DNA of 64,000 bases, from NCBI RefSeq assembly GCF_018070075.1, contig NZ_JAGPXE010000014.1, positions 62,001-126,000 of the forward strand. Reading direction: 5' to 3'. The notes below the pieces were generated by a model that was not told the DNA's origin, made no database searches, and saw only the letters and a program-made list of their open reading frames with translations. Below are positions 1 to 8,730 of this stretch, in pieces. The DNA is from Saccharopolyspora endophytica (lineage in GTDB: Bacteria; Actinomycetota; Actinomycetes; Mycobacteriales; Pseudonocardiaceae). How positions within the stretch are numbered: the stretch's first letter is position 1; every line of letters begins with the position of its first letter. The translations under genes and the position numbers were made by a program.

Positions 1-1
1 T

Positions 2-1207
2 CGGTTCGACGTCGGACCGGCCGCGCTCAGCGCGTTCACGGTGCTGCAGGTCGGCATCTACGCCGGCATGCAGATTCCCACCGGTTTGCTGGTGGATCGC
101 TTCGGCGCACGCCGGGTGATCACCACGGCGGTGTTGTTGCTGGGGACCGGCCAGGCGCTGTTCGCGCTGGCCGACACGTACGCGATGGGGCTGGCCGCGC
201 GCGGTGTGCTGGGCCTGGGCGATGCGTTGATGTGGGTGAGCATTCTGCGCCTGGTGGCGGCGCACTTCTCGGCGCGGCGCTACGCGCTGGTGGCCACCAT
301 CTCCAGCGCGCTGGGGGCGCTGGGAGGTGTCGCGGCCACGTTCCCGTTGGCCGCGGCGCTGCGCACGATCGGCTGGACCGGGACGTTCCTGCTGGTGGGT
401 GCGCTGACGATGGCCTACGCGGCGGTGACGGTCTCGGTCGTGCGGGACACCACGCCGAAGGCTTCGGCTCCCAAGAGCGGGGGAGCGGTGCTGGCTCAGG
501 TGCGGGACGCGTGGTCGGTGCCGGGAACGCGGCTGGCGTTCTGGACGCACTTCTGCACCATGTTCGTCTCCGGTGCGCTGACCCTGCTGTGGGGTTTCCC
601 GTACCTGGTCGACGGGCTCGGCGTGGCGGCCTCCACGGCGAGCGTGCTGCTGAGCCTGCTGATCATCGGCCAGGTCGTGGGCGGCCCGCTGGTCGGAGCG
701 CTCATCGGTCAGCGCCCGGAGTGCCGGATGTGGCTGGTCATGGGCTATCTCAGCCTCAACGCGCTGTCGTGGTGCGCGCTGCTGACCTGGCCGCAGGGTC
801 GCCCGCCGCTGGCGGTGATCGCGGTGACGTTCCTGATCTTCGCCATCGGCGGTCCGGTGTCCTCGGTGGCCTTCGCCCTGGTGCGCGACTACAACTCGCT
901 GCGCCAGGTCGGCACCGCCACCGGTGTGGCCAACGCCGGCGGGCACTCGGCCACGGCGCTGGGCGTGCTGACCGTGGGTCTGGTGCTCGACATGTTCGAG
1001 TCGATGCCCGGCGGCTCGGAGTACCGGGTGGCGATGCTGGCCCTGGTCGCGCTGCTGATCTTCGGCGCCTCGCGCACCTGGGTCTGGTGGCGCCGTGCCC
1101 GCGCCGAGGTCTTCGCCGCCGCGCAGCGCGGTGAGCAGGTGCCGGTGCTGCTGCACCGCCACCGCTGGGACCTGGAGATCCCGCGCCGCGAGGCCGTAGC
1201 GGCCTGA
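2..1207 (+). CDS. MFS transporter, 5' end outside the window
   Basis: The frame is open to the first base, so the start codon lies upstream. A GTG at 41 is only an internal in-frame codon, because the residues before it continue the first membrane helix. The visible part has about eleven hydrophobic helices. The typical MFS loop between helices 2 and 3 (LLVDRFGARR) occurs early, and a long hydrophilic loop of about 30 residues lies mid-protein. The C-terminus is basic and cytoplasmic. The substrate cannot be read from the sequence. It converges on a UxaA-type dehydratase, so sugar-acid uptake is possible but unproven. Confidence 0.85.
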   Translation, partial: RFDVGPAALSAFTVLQVGIYAGMQIPTGLLVDRFGARRVITTAVLLLGTGQALFALADTYAMGLAARGVLGLGDALMWVSILRLVAAHFSARRYALVATISSALGALGGVAATFPLAAALRTIGWTGTFLLVGALTMAYAAVTVSVVRDTTPKASAPKSGGAVLAQVRDAWSVPGTRLAFWTHFCTMFVSGALTLLWGFPYLVDGLGVAASTASVLLSLLIIGQVVGGPLVGALIGQRPECRMWLVMGYLSLNALSWCALLTWPQGRPPLAVIAVTFLIFAIGGPVSSVAFALVRDYNSLRQVGTATGVANAGGHSATALGVLTVGLVLDMFESMPGGSEYRVAMLALVALLIFGASRTWVWWRRARAEVFAAAQRGEQVPVLLHRHRWDLEIPRREAVAA

Positions 1208-1234
1208 GCACGCATCGACTGCGGTAGGGGAACC

Positions 1235-1274
1235 TGAGCGGCTTCGTGGACTCCGCGCGCCACGAAGCCGCTCA
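1235..1274 (+). terminator. Hairpin after MFS gene
   Basis: A perfect 15-bp inverted repeat (1235-1249 with 1260-1274) with a 10-nt loop begins 27 bp after the MFS stop codon. It has no clear T-run, as is common in high-GC actinomycetes. It is the likely terminator of the plus-strand gene. Confidence 0.7.
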
Positions 1275-1311
1275 GAACCCCCGGCGGAGCCGATTGCTCA
1301 GGTGGGGCAAG

Positions 1312-1356
1312 GAGAAAGCGGCTCCGCCGCTTGAGACGAGGCGGAGCCGCTTTCTC
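1312..1356 (-). terminator. Hairpin at the end of the UxaA-type gene
   Basis: A perfect 17-bp inverted repeat (1312-1328 with 1340-1356) with an 11-nt loop begins inside the stop codon of the minus-strand dehydratase gene. Together with the hairpin at 1235-1274 it separates the two convergent genes. Confidence 0.7.
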
Positions 1357-2896
1357 AGAGCACGGTGGAGAGGTGCCAGGGGACGAATTCCTCTTCGCCG
1401 TAGCCGAGTTCCTCGCTCTTGGTCTCCTCGCCCGAGGCGACGCGCAGGATGTGCTGGAAGATCTGCTCGCCCATCTGCGCCACGGTCATCTCGCCGTCGG
1501 CGATGACGCCGCAGTTGATGTCCATGTCGTCGGTCATCCGCTCGTACAGCGGCGTGTTGGTGGCCAGCTTGATGCTCGGCGCCGGCTTGCAGCCGAACGC
1601 CGAACCGCGCCCGGTGGTGAAGCACAGCAGCTGCGCGCCGCCCGCGATCAGCCCGGTGGCGTTGACCGGGTCGTAGCCGGGGGTGTCCATGAACATCAGC
1701 CCGCGGTCGGTGATCGGCTCCGCGTACTGCAAGACGTCGACGAGGTTGGTGGTGCCGCCCTTGGCGGCCGCGCCGAGCGACTTCTCCAGGATCGTGGTGA
1801 GCCCGCCCGCCTTGTTGCCGGGGGAGGGGTTGTTGTTGATCGAGCTGCCGTCGACCTGGACGTGCTTCTCCCACCAGTCGATCCGGTCCACCAGCTTCTC
1901 GCCGACCTCGCGGCTGACCGCGCGGCGGGTGAGCAGGTGCTCGGCACCGTAGATCTCGGTGGTCTCGCCGAAGACCGCCGTGCCGCCGTGGCGGATCAGC
2001 AGGTCCGCCGCCGCGCCGAGCGCAGGGTTGGCGGTGATGCCGGAGTAGGCGTCCGAGCCGCCGCACTCCATCGCCAGCACCAGCTTGTCGGCGCCGACGG
2101 TCTGCCGCTGGTGGGAGTTGGCGATCGGCAGCATCTCCTCGATGCGCCGAACGCCCTCGGCGACGGTCTTCTTGGTGCCGCCGAACTCCTGGATGGTCAT
2201 CGCGTGCACGGGCATGTCGTCGGGCAGCTTCAGGTCCTCGGTCAGCGCCCTGACCTGGTTGACCTCGCAGCCCAGCCCCAGCACCAGGAGTCCGGCGATG
2301 TTGGGGTGACCGGCGTAGCCCTGCAGCGCCCGGCGCAGCACCTCGAAGCCCTCGTTGCCGCGTCCGCTGTGCCCGCAGCCGAGGGTGTGGGTGAGCGGGC
2401 AGATGCCGTCGACGTTGGGGTAGTCGTCGAGGATGCCTGAGGCCTCGACGCGGCGGGCGATCATCTTCGCCGCCGTGGCCGAGCAGTTCACCGAGGTCAG
2501 CACCGCGAGGTAGTTGCGGGTGCCGACCCGGCCGTCGGGCCGCACGAAGCCCTGGAACGTGGCGCGCTGGTCCTCGGGCACGTAGTCGGTGGTGGTGACG
2601 TCGGCGCCGAAGGCGTGTTCGCGCTGGAACTCCTGGTAGGCGACGTTGTGGGTGTGGACGTGCTCACCGGCGGCGATGTCGCGGGAGGCGAACCCGATGA
2701 TCTGCCCGTACTTGCGCACCTCCGCCCCCTCGGCGATGTCGGCGGTGGCGACCTTGTGCCCGCGCGGCACCGCGTTCGTGATCTCGAGTCCGGAGTAGGT
2801 GCCGGGCTCGATGTCCTGCCGGGCGATGAGGACGGAGTCCTCCTCGTGCAGGCGGAAACCCAACTGGTCCAAGGTCGGCGACGACAACCCGATCAC
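1355..2896 (-). CDS. UxaA family dehydratase (altronate/galactarate dehydratase-like)
   Basis: 513 aa with a GTG start. The N-terminus, about residues 20-95, is an SAF-type beta domain. It is followed by the main UxaA domain, beginning near TFQGFVRPDGRVGTRNY (about 113), with the conserved cysteine- and glycine-rich segments TLGCGHSGRGNEG and MECGGSDAYSG. Family members dehydrate hexonates such as D-altronate or D-galactarate to 2-keto-3-deoxy acids, using a metal centre. A single polypeptide with SAF plus catalytic domain is the usual length for this family. The exact substrate is not shown: no uronate isomerase or KDG kinase is nearby. The neighbouring MFS carrier converges on it and may supply substrate (inference). 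Confidence 0.85.
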   Translation of the reverse strand: MIGLSSPTLDQLGFRLHEEDSVLIARQDIEPGTYSGLEITNAVPRGHKVATADIAEGAEVRKYGQIIGFASRDIAAGEHVHTHNVAYQEFQREHAFGADVTTTDYVPEDQRATFQGFVRPDGRVGTRNYLAVLTSVNCSATAAKMIARRVEASGILDDYPNVDGICPLTHTLGCGHSGRGNEGFEVLRRALQGYAGHPNIAGLLVLGLGCEVNQVRALTEDLKLPDDMPVHAMTIQEFGGTKKTVAEGVRRIEEMLPIANSHQRQTVGADKLVLAMECGGSDAYSGITANPALGAAADLLIRHGGTAVFGETTEIYGAEHLLTRRAVSREVGEKLVDRIDWWEKHVQVDGSSINNNPSPGNKAGGLTTILEKSLGAAAKGGTTNLVDVLQYAEPITDRGLMFMDTPGYDPVNATGLIAGGAQLLCFTTGRGSAFGCKPAPSIKLATNTPLYERMTDDMDINCGVIADGEMTVAQMGEQIFQHILRVASGEETKSEELGYGEEEFVPWHLSTVL

Positions 2897-2913
2897 CCTC
2901 GCTTCAGAAATGT

Positions 2914-2924
2914 GAAGTCACTTC
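2914..2924. promoter_or_regulatory. Short palindrome upstream of the UxaA-type gene
   Basis: GAAGTCACTTC is an 11-bp palindrome with one central base, about 18 bp upstream of the GTG start. Its size and position suit a GntR-type operator. No matching regulator is adjacent, so this is only a candidate. Confidence 0.25.
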
Positions 2925-3071
2925 GTCGTGGTGAACCGGGTGCTAAACGTGCGAACGCCCGGTGTCACCGCGCACCGCGATGACCCGATTCTCACGCCCC
3001 GAACAAGCCGACGACAGCGCCGGCCGCAGTCCGCCACCCGAGTCGGCCCGTCGGGCCCCGAGGTGGCACCC

Positions 3072-3221
3072 CGATTACGGCGGTATTCCGTGTCCTGAAC
3101 ACCGCCGCAATCCGGGTGCCACCCGGAATACCGCAGTAATCAGGTTCCGGATTACTGCCGTAATCGGGGTCGTACCCGGAATACCGCCGTAATCGGGTGA
3201 CGGATTACGGCCGTATTCGGG
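3072..3221. repeat. Tandem array of degenerate palindromes
   Basis: The 414-bp gap between two minus-strand genes holds about six related 19-22 bp units at a spacing of roughly 24-28 bp (near 3072, 3101, 3123, 3147, 3175 and 3202). Each resembles CCGGAWTACNGCNGTAATC followed by GG, and is itself close to palindromic. One unit (near 3101) is degraded. The array sits downstream of the GMC gene stop and more than 170 bp upstream of the UxaA start. I see no coding potential in it. Confidence 0.75.
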
Positions 3222-3310
3222 TCAACTGCGGAGTCGGGGTGGGTGTGGGAGGTGGCGCCGTGGTCGTGCGGGGTGTCTTGGGGTTCTGCTGGGTTGTGGG
3301 GTGGGTCGGG

Positions 3311-4918
3311 TCAGATGAGGGAGGCGCACATTTCGCCGATCATGTACGAGGGGGCGTTGGTGTTGCCTCCGGTGATGCTGGGCATGATCGAGGCGTCGGC
3401 CACCCAGAGGCCGTCGACGCCTCGGACGCGCAGTTGGGGGTCGACGACCGCGCGCTCGTCCACGCCCATGCGGCAGGTGCCGACCGGGTGGTAGACGGAG
3501 TGGATCCGGGTCGGCAGCTCGCGCCGCAGCGCGGTCTCGTCGAAGTACTTCGGGCCGGGGCTGAGCTCCTCGGTGACGTCCGCGGCGATGGTCTTGTTCG
3601 CCATGATCTCCCGGATCATGCCCATCGCCTCGATGAGGAACTCGGTGTCGGCCGGTTCGCTGAGATAACCGGGGTCGATCACCGGCGAGGCCGTCGGATC
3701 GGTCGAGGACAGCCGGACCTCGCCGCGGCTCTGCGGGTAGATCAGCGTCGGGAAGATCGTGATCGCAGGACGAGTGTCGGTCCGGTAGAGCTTGTCCTCG
3801 TCCTGGTTGGGCGTCGGGTAGCTCCACGGGATCGTGTGGATCTGCATGTCCGGCACGTCGCCCTTGGCGCGTGAGGTCTTGACGAAACCGACGGTCTCGA
3901 AGAGCGTTCTGCCGAGCCAGGACTCACCGCGCTTGCCCAGGGCTTCCTTGAGCATCCCGGAGGCCATGTAGGTCGCGGTGGAGCGGTGCAGGGCCTTCTT
4001 GGTCACGAACGTCATGGGCACGAACAGGTGGTCGTGCAGGTTCTGGCCCACCGGCAGGTCGGCCTTGACCTCGATGCCCTTCTCCTTGAGGTGACCGGCC
4101 GGGCCGACACCGGAGAGCATCAGGAGCTGCGGCGATCCGACCACGCCTGCCGAGACCACGACGCCGCTGGAGGCGCGCAGCGTCTCCTTCCGGCCGCTCT
4201 TGGTGTCGATGATCTCCACGCCGGTGGCGCGGCCGTTCTCGATGATGACGCGTGCGACGTGCACGTGGGTGCGCACGCGCAGCGACGGCAGCTCGCGGTT
4301 GGTCAGGTAGCCGCGCGAGGAGCTGTAGCGGCGGCCCTTGCTCGCGCTCTGCTGGAAGACGCTCACGCCTTCCTGGGACTCGCCGTTGTAGTCGTCGATC
4401 CGCGGCACGCCGAGGGTTTCCTGCGCTGCGGCCATGAACTGCTCTCCGGCCGGTGTGATGTCCTTCTGCCGCGTGACCTCGATGGGGCCGCCCGCGCCGC
4501 GCACGTCGCTGGCGCCCTCCTCCCAGTTCTCCAGGCGCTTGAAGGCGGGTAAGACGTCCTGGTAGCTCCAGCCCTCGCAGCCCTCGGCGGCCCACGAGTC
4601 GTAGTTGTCCTTGTTGCCGCGCACGAACAGCATGCCGTTGACCGAGCTCGACCCGCCCAGGACCTTGCCCCGGGTCATCGGGATCTCGCGTTCGTGGGCG
4701 TGCTTCTGCGGGGTCGAGTACTGCTTCCAGGTCACCTGCTTCTTCAGCTGCGGCACGACGTGCAGCACGGAGATCATGCCGGGCACGGTGACGGTGGGGA
4801 GGTCGTCCTTGCGCCCGGCCTCCAGCAGGAGCACGTTCGCCCCGCGCTCGGCCAGCCTGCCGGCCACGACGGATCCGGCGCTGCCCGCGCCCACGACGAT
4901 GTAATCGGCATCGCTCAT
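3311..4918 (-). CDS. GMC family FAD-dependent oxidoreductase (choline dehydrogenase-like)
   Basis: 535 aa, starting at ATG 4918. The open frame continues upstream, but the FAD-binding motif VVGAGSAGS starts at residue 8 only from this ATG. The FAD domain has GAGSAG at 10-15 and an ADP-binding acidic end (LLLEAG). The GMC signature GGSSSVNGM follows. Near the C-terminus are HPVGTCRMG (catalytic His region) and GGNTNAPS, where the second catalytic position is Asn, as in choline oxidase-like and glucose-oxidase-like enzymes. It oxidises an alcohol to an aldehyde or ketone; the substrate is unknown. It lies 50 bp after an acetoacetate-decarboxylase-fold gene and probably shares its transcript. 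Confidence 0.85.
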   Translation of the reverse strand: MSDADYIVVGAGSAGSVVAGRLAERGANVLLLEAGRKDDLPTVTVPGMISVLHVVPQLKKQVTWKQYSTPQKHAHEREIPMTRGKVLGGSSSVNGMLFVRGNKDNYDSWAAEGCEGWSYQDVLPAFKRLENWEEGASDVRGAGGPIEVTRQKDITPAGEQFMAAAQETLGVPRIDDYNGESQEGVSVFQQSASKGRRYSSSRGYLTNRELPSLRVRTHVHVARVIIENGRATGVEIIDTKSGRKETLRASSGVVVSAGVVGSPQLLMLSGVGPAGHLKEKGIEVKADLPVGQNLHDHLFVPMTFVTKKALHRSTATYMASGMLKEALGKRGESWLGRTLFETVGFVKTSRAKGDVPDMQIHTIPWSYPTPNQDEDKLYRTDTRPAITIFPTLIYPQSRGEVRLSSTDPTASPVIDPGYLSEPADTEFLIEAMGMIREIMANKTIAADVTEELSPGPKYFDETALRRELPTRIHSVYHPVGTCRMGVDERAVVDPQLRVRGVDGLWVADASIMPSITGGNTNAPSYMIGEMCASLI

Positions 4919-4968
4919 TTTCGTCCAACTTCTCCAGTGGTCGCCGTTGACTGCTCCGGTTCGCGTGG

Positions 4969-5691
4969 TCACGAACGGCTGGAAATGGTTGTTGCGTCGG
5001 CGAACCGCATCGTCAGCTCGCCTATGTGGTTGGTGAACAGGGACTTTCGCGGAAATCCGAGCCGCCGCAGGTCGTCGCTGATCGGGTGATCGCCGAGTTC
5101 CACCCGCGCGCCGGCGGGGCGCATCCGGGTGCCGCCGGCGCGCATCGTCCACGGGGTTCGCCGCAGGACGCCGTCGCGGTGGGTGTAGGCGTCGAGGGTC
5201 ATCGCGCCCATCGCGGAGGGAGCGGGTACGCCGCGCCCGAACTCCAGCGCGACGACGGGACGGTTCTCCAGCCGCACCTCGCAGCGGGTGCGCTTGCCGC
5301 GGGTGCTGACGTCGATGGTGGAGATCTCCTTGGGGAATCCCCAGATGTTCTGCCCCGCCTCGCAGGTGAAGGTCTGGTCGACCGGCAGCCAGTGGATGAA
5401 GACGCCGGTCGATCCGCGCACGCCGGGCTGCCTGCACATCAGCGCCACCAGGAACTCGTGGTACTCGCCCAGGTCGCAGTCGAGGTAGTGGATGAACCCC
5501 AAGGTCGCGGGAACCCGTCCCGGGATCGGGGTGACCGGTTCGAGTCCGGCGGCGGCGAGGGTGTCGCGCGCGGGCCCGGCGGGGACCAGGAACTGCGCGG
5601 TGATGCCGGTGGCCGCGCGCACGTCGACGGGCATGTGCACCCGTTCGCCCTGCACCACGTGCACGGAGTTCGTGAGAGGCTTCTCGTGCAC
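4969..5691 (-). CDS. Acetoacetate decarboxylase superfamily protein
   Basis: 240 aa with a GTG start at 5691. The upstream open frame is discarded because the recognisable domain starts only with VHMPVDVRAAT. The ADC-fold signs are a central beta-rich stretch ending in GQNIWGFPKE, the segment where acetoacetate decarboxylases have their conserved Trp-Gly-Phe-Pro-Lys motif. The family decarboxylates or dehydrates 2- or 3-keto acids through a Schiff base. It is first in an operon with the GMC oxidoreductase, so the pair may oxidise an alcohol and process the product (inference). A strong palindromic operator candidate lies at 5754-5778. Confidence 0.75.
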   Translation of the reverse strand: MHEKPLTNSVHVVQGERVHMPVDVRAATGITAQFLVPAGPARDTLAAAGLEPVTPIPGRVPATLGFIHYLDCDLGEYHEFLVALMCRQPGVRGSTGVFIHWLPVDQTFTCEAGQNIWGFPKEISTIDVSTRGKRTRCEVRLENRPVVALEFGRGVPAPSAMGAMTLDAYTHRDGVLRRTPWTMRAGGTRMRPAGARVELGDHPISDDLRRLGFPRKSLFTNHIGELTMRFADATTISSRS

Positions 5692-5753
5692 CGCTGACCT
5701 GCCCTTTCCTCGTGTGCGGGTACGTCTTCGGACCACCATCACCAAGCGACAGT

Positions 5754-5778
5754 CATACAGATAATGGTTATGTGTATG
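5754..5778. promoter_or_regulatory. 25-bp imperfect palindrome, probable operator
   Basis: The arms CATACAGATAA (5754-5764) and TTATGTGTATG (5768-5778) match as an inverted repeat at 10 of 11 positions around a 3-bp centre. The site is AT-rich in a GC-rich setting and lies 63 bp upstream of the ADC-family start. It probably binds a dimeric regulator; the adjacent GlxA-type gene is one candidate. Confidence 0.55.
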
Positions 5779-5807
5779 TCCACAAGTCAAGGGTCCGATC
5801 GCGCGGC

Positions 5808-6727
5808 TCAACTCCGCGCGGTGGCCTCGCGGGTGCGGATGCGGCGCAGCATGCGCGCGTCGGCGAGCCCGACGGCCCGCGCGGCGGACTCGGCGGTGGC
5901 ACCCCGGCCGAGCAGGTGATCGGCCCGCTCCAAGCGCAGGATCTGCTGGTAGCGCAGCGGTGTCAGTCCGGTGGCCTGGGTGAACGAGCGGGTGAGGGTG
6001 CGTTCGCTGACGCCGACGGTGGCGGCGAGTTCGCTCAGCGGCAGGGGGTCGGTGAAGCGGGCGTCGATGATGTCCTGGACCCGGTGCACGGCGTCGTCGA
6101 GGTGCGCGCGGTGCCGCAGCATCGCGCTGGCCTGCTGCTCGTCGCCGTTGCGGCGCGCGTAGACGACCATCGCCCGGGCCACCCGCGCCGCCTCGCCGGG
6201 ACCGTGCTCGTCCGCCAGCAGGTGGAGCGCGAGGTCGATGCCGCTGGCGATGCCGGCCGAGGTCACGACCCGCCGGTCGGACACGAACAGCACGTCGCGC
6301 ACCACCGAGGTCGCCGGGTAGCGGCGCGCGAGCTCGTCCTGCAGGTCGTGGTGGGTGGTGCACCGGCGGCCGTCGAGGAGTTTCGCCTGGCCCAAGATGT
6401 CCGCGCCCGAGCAGACCTGGCGATCGTGCCGCCCGCCGCGTGGTGGGAGCGCAGCTTCTGCGCGGTCGCCGAGTGCAGCCGGGGCCAGCGCGGTGGTTCG
6501 GGCACGCGCGAGCCGGGGACCAACACGAGGTCGTCGGCGGTGAGCTCGGGCCATGCGGTGTCAGCGCGCAGGGGGAGGCCCTGCGCGCTGATCACCTCGT
6601 CGTGCTGGGAGACGTAGCTGAGCTCGTAGTCGCGCCCGAGTTCGGCAGCGGTCGAGAACACCTGCGCCGGGCCCGCGAGGTCCAGCAGGTGCAGTCTCGG
6701 CAGTAGCAGGAAGACGACACGGCTCAC
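5808..6727 (-). pseudogene. GlxA-type AraC regulator broken by a -1 frameshift
   Basis: The protein is split over two frames. From GTG 6727 the frame encodes a DJ-1/PfpI-like domain (MSRVVFLLLPRLHLLDLAGP) down to about 6422. From about 6416 another frame carries CSGADILGQAKLLDG and the rest of the domain, then a C-terminal AraC HTH (LPLSELAATVGVSERTLTRS) to 5808. The total length, 920 bp, becomes 307 codons if one base is added near 6414-6424, so a single base appears to be missing. The break falls at the cysteine elbow of the DJ-1 domain. It starts 7 bp after the cysteine-hydrolase gene and is likely co-transcribed with it. A sequencing error is a real alternative to a true pseudogene. Confidence 0.75.
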
Positions 6728-6734
6728 GATCCGG

Positions 6735-7322
6735 TCAGCGTACTCCGGTCACCTCAGCGACCGTCCGGATCGAGGCGAACCGGCCGGCCAGCGCGTACTC
6801 GGTGCGCGCGATGATCTCCTCGGTGCGCAGAGTCCGCGGATCGGCCAGCAGATCCTCTACGCCGCGGTCGGCGGGAGCGTCCCGGTGCGCGACCGGGTTG
6901 GTCGACGTCGCGTCGATGACGAACGAGACGTCGTAGCCCAGGTCGGAGCCGACCCGCGCGGTCGTCTCGCAGCACTGCTCGGTCCGGATGCCGCACACGG
7001 CGAGCTCCCGGACACCTCGCCGCGTGAGCGTCTGGTCCAGATTCGTGCTGGTGAAGGCGTTGTGCGAGGTCTTGACCACGGTCGGCTCACCTTCGTCGGG
7101 TGTGAGTCCGCCCAGCAGCCGCAGGTGCCCGTTGACCGGGTCGAACACCCCGCCCGAACCGGGCTCGCTGTGCAGCATCCACACCACGAGGTCCCCTTCG
7201 GCTCGGGCGTGGTCGACGAGCCGCGAAACCGACTCGGCGATATCGGGATGGGACATGGTCCGCCACAACGGCAACCGCTGGAAGGACTCCTGGACGTCGA
7301 TGACGAGAAGCGCTCTGTTCAC
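6735..7322 (-). CDS. Isochorismatase family cysteine hydrolase
   Basis: 195 aa. GTG 7322 is chosen because GGAGGA lies 8-9 bases upstream and the fold starts at once with ALLVIDVQESF. The family triad Asp-Lys-Cys is visible: D in VIDVQ (about residue 9), K in TVVKTSHNAF and C in GIRTEQCCE. Relatives hydrolyse isochorismate, nicotinamide or other amides and thioethers. The substrate here is not determined. The GlxA-type regulator follows by 7 bp on the same strand, an arrangement often seen where the regulator controls the hydrolase. Confidence 0.85.
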   Translation of the reverse strand: MNRALLVIDVQESFQRLPLWRTMSHPDIAESVSRLVDHARAEGDLVVWMLHSEPGSGGVFDPVNGHLRLLGGLTPDEGEPTVVKTSHNAFTSTNLDQTLTRRGVRELAVCGIRTEQCCETTARVGSDLGYDVSFVIDATSTNPVAHRDAPADRGVEDLLADPRTLRTEEIIARTEYALAGRFASIRTVAEVTGVR

Positions 7323-7407
7323 GCCACGATCCTCCGCCGGAACTCGTCTCGGCAGAAGGCACGATCCCGCCACTCGACCGCACGATCCGGTCATCCCGAA
7401 CCGGCTC

Positions 7408-7635
7408 TCACGGTTGTTCGCCCTTGAGCGTCTCGTTGCAGGTGCGGCAGGTCGGGAAGCAGACCCAGTCCATTTCGGACGGTTGGGCCATGGGTGTTTC
7501 CCGGTCGCAGACGGCCGTTTCGGTCGGGGTTCCCAGCCAGCGGTGGCCGCGGAAGGCGTGGCGGGTGCCTCCGCTGCCATCGGGGTTGGGGATCGGCAGC
7601 CAGTAGTGGCGCTGGGTTCGTGCTTCGGAAGACAC
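7408..7635 (-). CDS. Small zinc-finger-like protein
   Basis: 75 aa from GTG 7635, with AAGGGA about 8 bases upstream. The sequence has His in TRHAF and GHRW, then a Cys in VCDRE and a C-terminal group CFPTCRTC, a pattern able to hold zinc. Similar short proteins accompany DUF397/HTH gene pairs in Pseudonocardiales (family recollection, not checked). It is divergent from such a pair across 208 bp. Its function is unknown. Confidence 0.6.
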   Translation of the reverse strand: MSSEARTQRHYWLPIPNPDGSGGTRHAFRGHRWLGTPTETAVCDRETPMAQPSEMDWVCFPTCRTCNETLKGEQP

Positions 7636-7843
7636 CGCGCTGTCCCTTCTCGTGAGATGAGGGCTCGGTCGGCGGCGCCGAGTCGGGGAGGAGGGCACCG
7701 CCGACCGAGCTGCCAGGAACATCGGCAGGCGGGGCGGTGAATGTAGGACTCCTAATGTTGTTTCGCTCGAAAGGGGGATCTTCTCGGGGCGCCCGGCGAT
7801 CGATACTGATCACGACCCGTTCGCACCACGGAGGCACCTCTCG

Positions 7844-8707
7844 ATGGCCACGACCCCGACCGTTCGGCGACTGCTGCTGTCCAACGAGCTCAAGCGATTG
7901 CGGGAGCAGGCCGGGATCGACCCCGACAAGGCCGCACGCCACCTGGGCTGCCGGACCAGCAAGATCAGCCGCATCGAGCTGGCGCAGAGCAGCATCCAGG
8001 CCGGTGACGTGAAGCTGCTCAGCGAGCTCTACGGTGCCGAAACCGACCACGCCGAAGTCCTGCTCGACCTCGCGCGCGGCCAGAACCAACGAGGGCGGTG
8101 GGCCGGCTACCGCGCCGTCTACCCGGACTGGTTCCGCCTGTTCGTCGACCTCGAACGAGACGCCGCAGCCCTCAAATCGGTCGAGGTCGAAGTCATCCCC
8201 GGCCTCCTCCAGACGGAGAACTACATCCGGTCGCTGTTCGAGGACGGCCACATGCTCGATCCGGAAGATGACATCGAGACCATCGTCCTGGCTCGATGTG
8301 AACGGCAGGAACTGCTCACCAGGCAAGATCCGCCCCGGATGTCGTTCGTCCTCTCGGAATCGTGCGTGCGCCGTCAGGTCGGCGGGCCCGAGGTGATGCG
8401 CGAACAGCTGCACCACCTCATCGAGATGACACGGCTGCGCAACGTCCAGATCCAGGTCCTGCCCTTCAACGCCCGGAGCAACGCCGGGCACATCGCCTAC
8501 CGCTTCACCCTGCTCGACATCCCCGCTCCCGGGTTCGGCTCGACTCTGGACTTCGTGTACGTCGAGTCCCACGATGACGCGCAGTACCTCGACGCCCATG
8601 AATCCGTGTCGAGTCACGCCGTCTTGTGGGACCGGTTGCAGGCTGCCGCTCTCGGACCGGTGGAATCGCGTGATTTCCTCGTCGAGGCGGCTGAACAGAT
8701 GGGTTAG
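7844..8707 (+). CDS. XRE family regulator with DUF5753 domain
   Basis: 287 aa from ATG 7844. Residues about 10-60 form a helix-turn-helix (LKRLREQAGIDPDKAARHLG, then SKISRIE). The remainder is DUF5753, recognised by VEVIPGLLQTENY, which is followed by a hydrophobic C-terminal part. Proteins of this type (Scr1-like, WhiJ-like) sit next to DUF397 genes in actinomycetes and affect development and antibiotic production. They have also been described as antitoxin-like. The DUF397 gene follows 23 bp after the stop, which fits a functional pair. Confidence 0.9.
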   Translation: MATTPTVRRLLLSNELKRLREQAGIDPDKAARHLGCRTSKISRIELAQSSIQAGDVKLLSELYGAETDHAEVLLDLARGQNQRGRWAGYRAVYPDWFRLFVDLERDAAALKSVEVEVIPGLLQTENYIRSLFEDGHMLDPEDDIETIVLARCERQELLTRQDPPRMSFVLSESCVRRQVGGPEVMREQLHHLIEMTRLRNVQIQVLPFNARSNAGHIAYRFTLLDIPAPGFGSTLDFVYVESHDDAQYLDAHESVSSHAVLWDRLQAAALGPVESRDFLVEAAEQMG

Positions 8708-8730
8708 TGCATTCGAGAGGGGCGATTTCG

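Noticed and set aside
3072..3221. CRISPR array
   Set aside because: Repeat units are degenerate and nearly palindromic, and the gaps are only a few bases, without unique spacers of constant length.
3311..5437. A 708-residue minus-strand frame suggesting a fused protein upstream of the GMC enzyme
   Set aside because: The first 173 residues are an out-of-frame reading of the ADC-family gene. The GMC FAD motif starts directly after ATG 4918.
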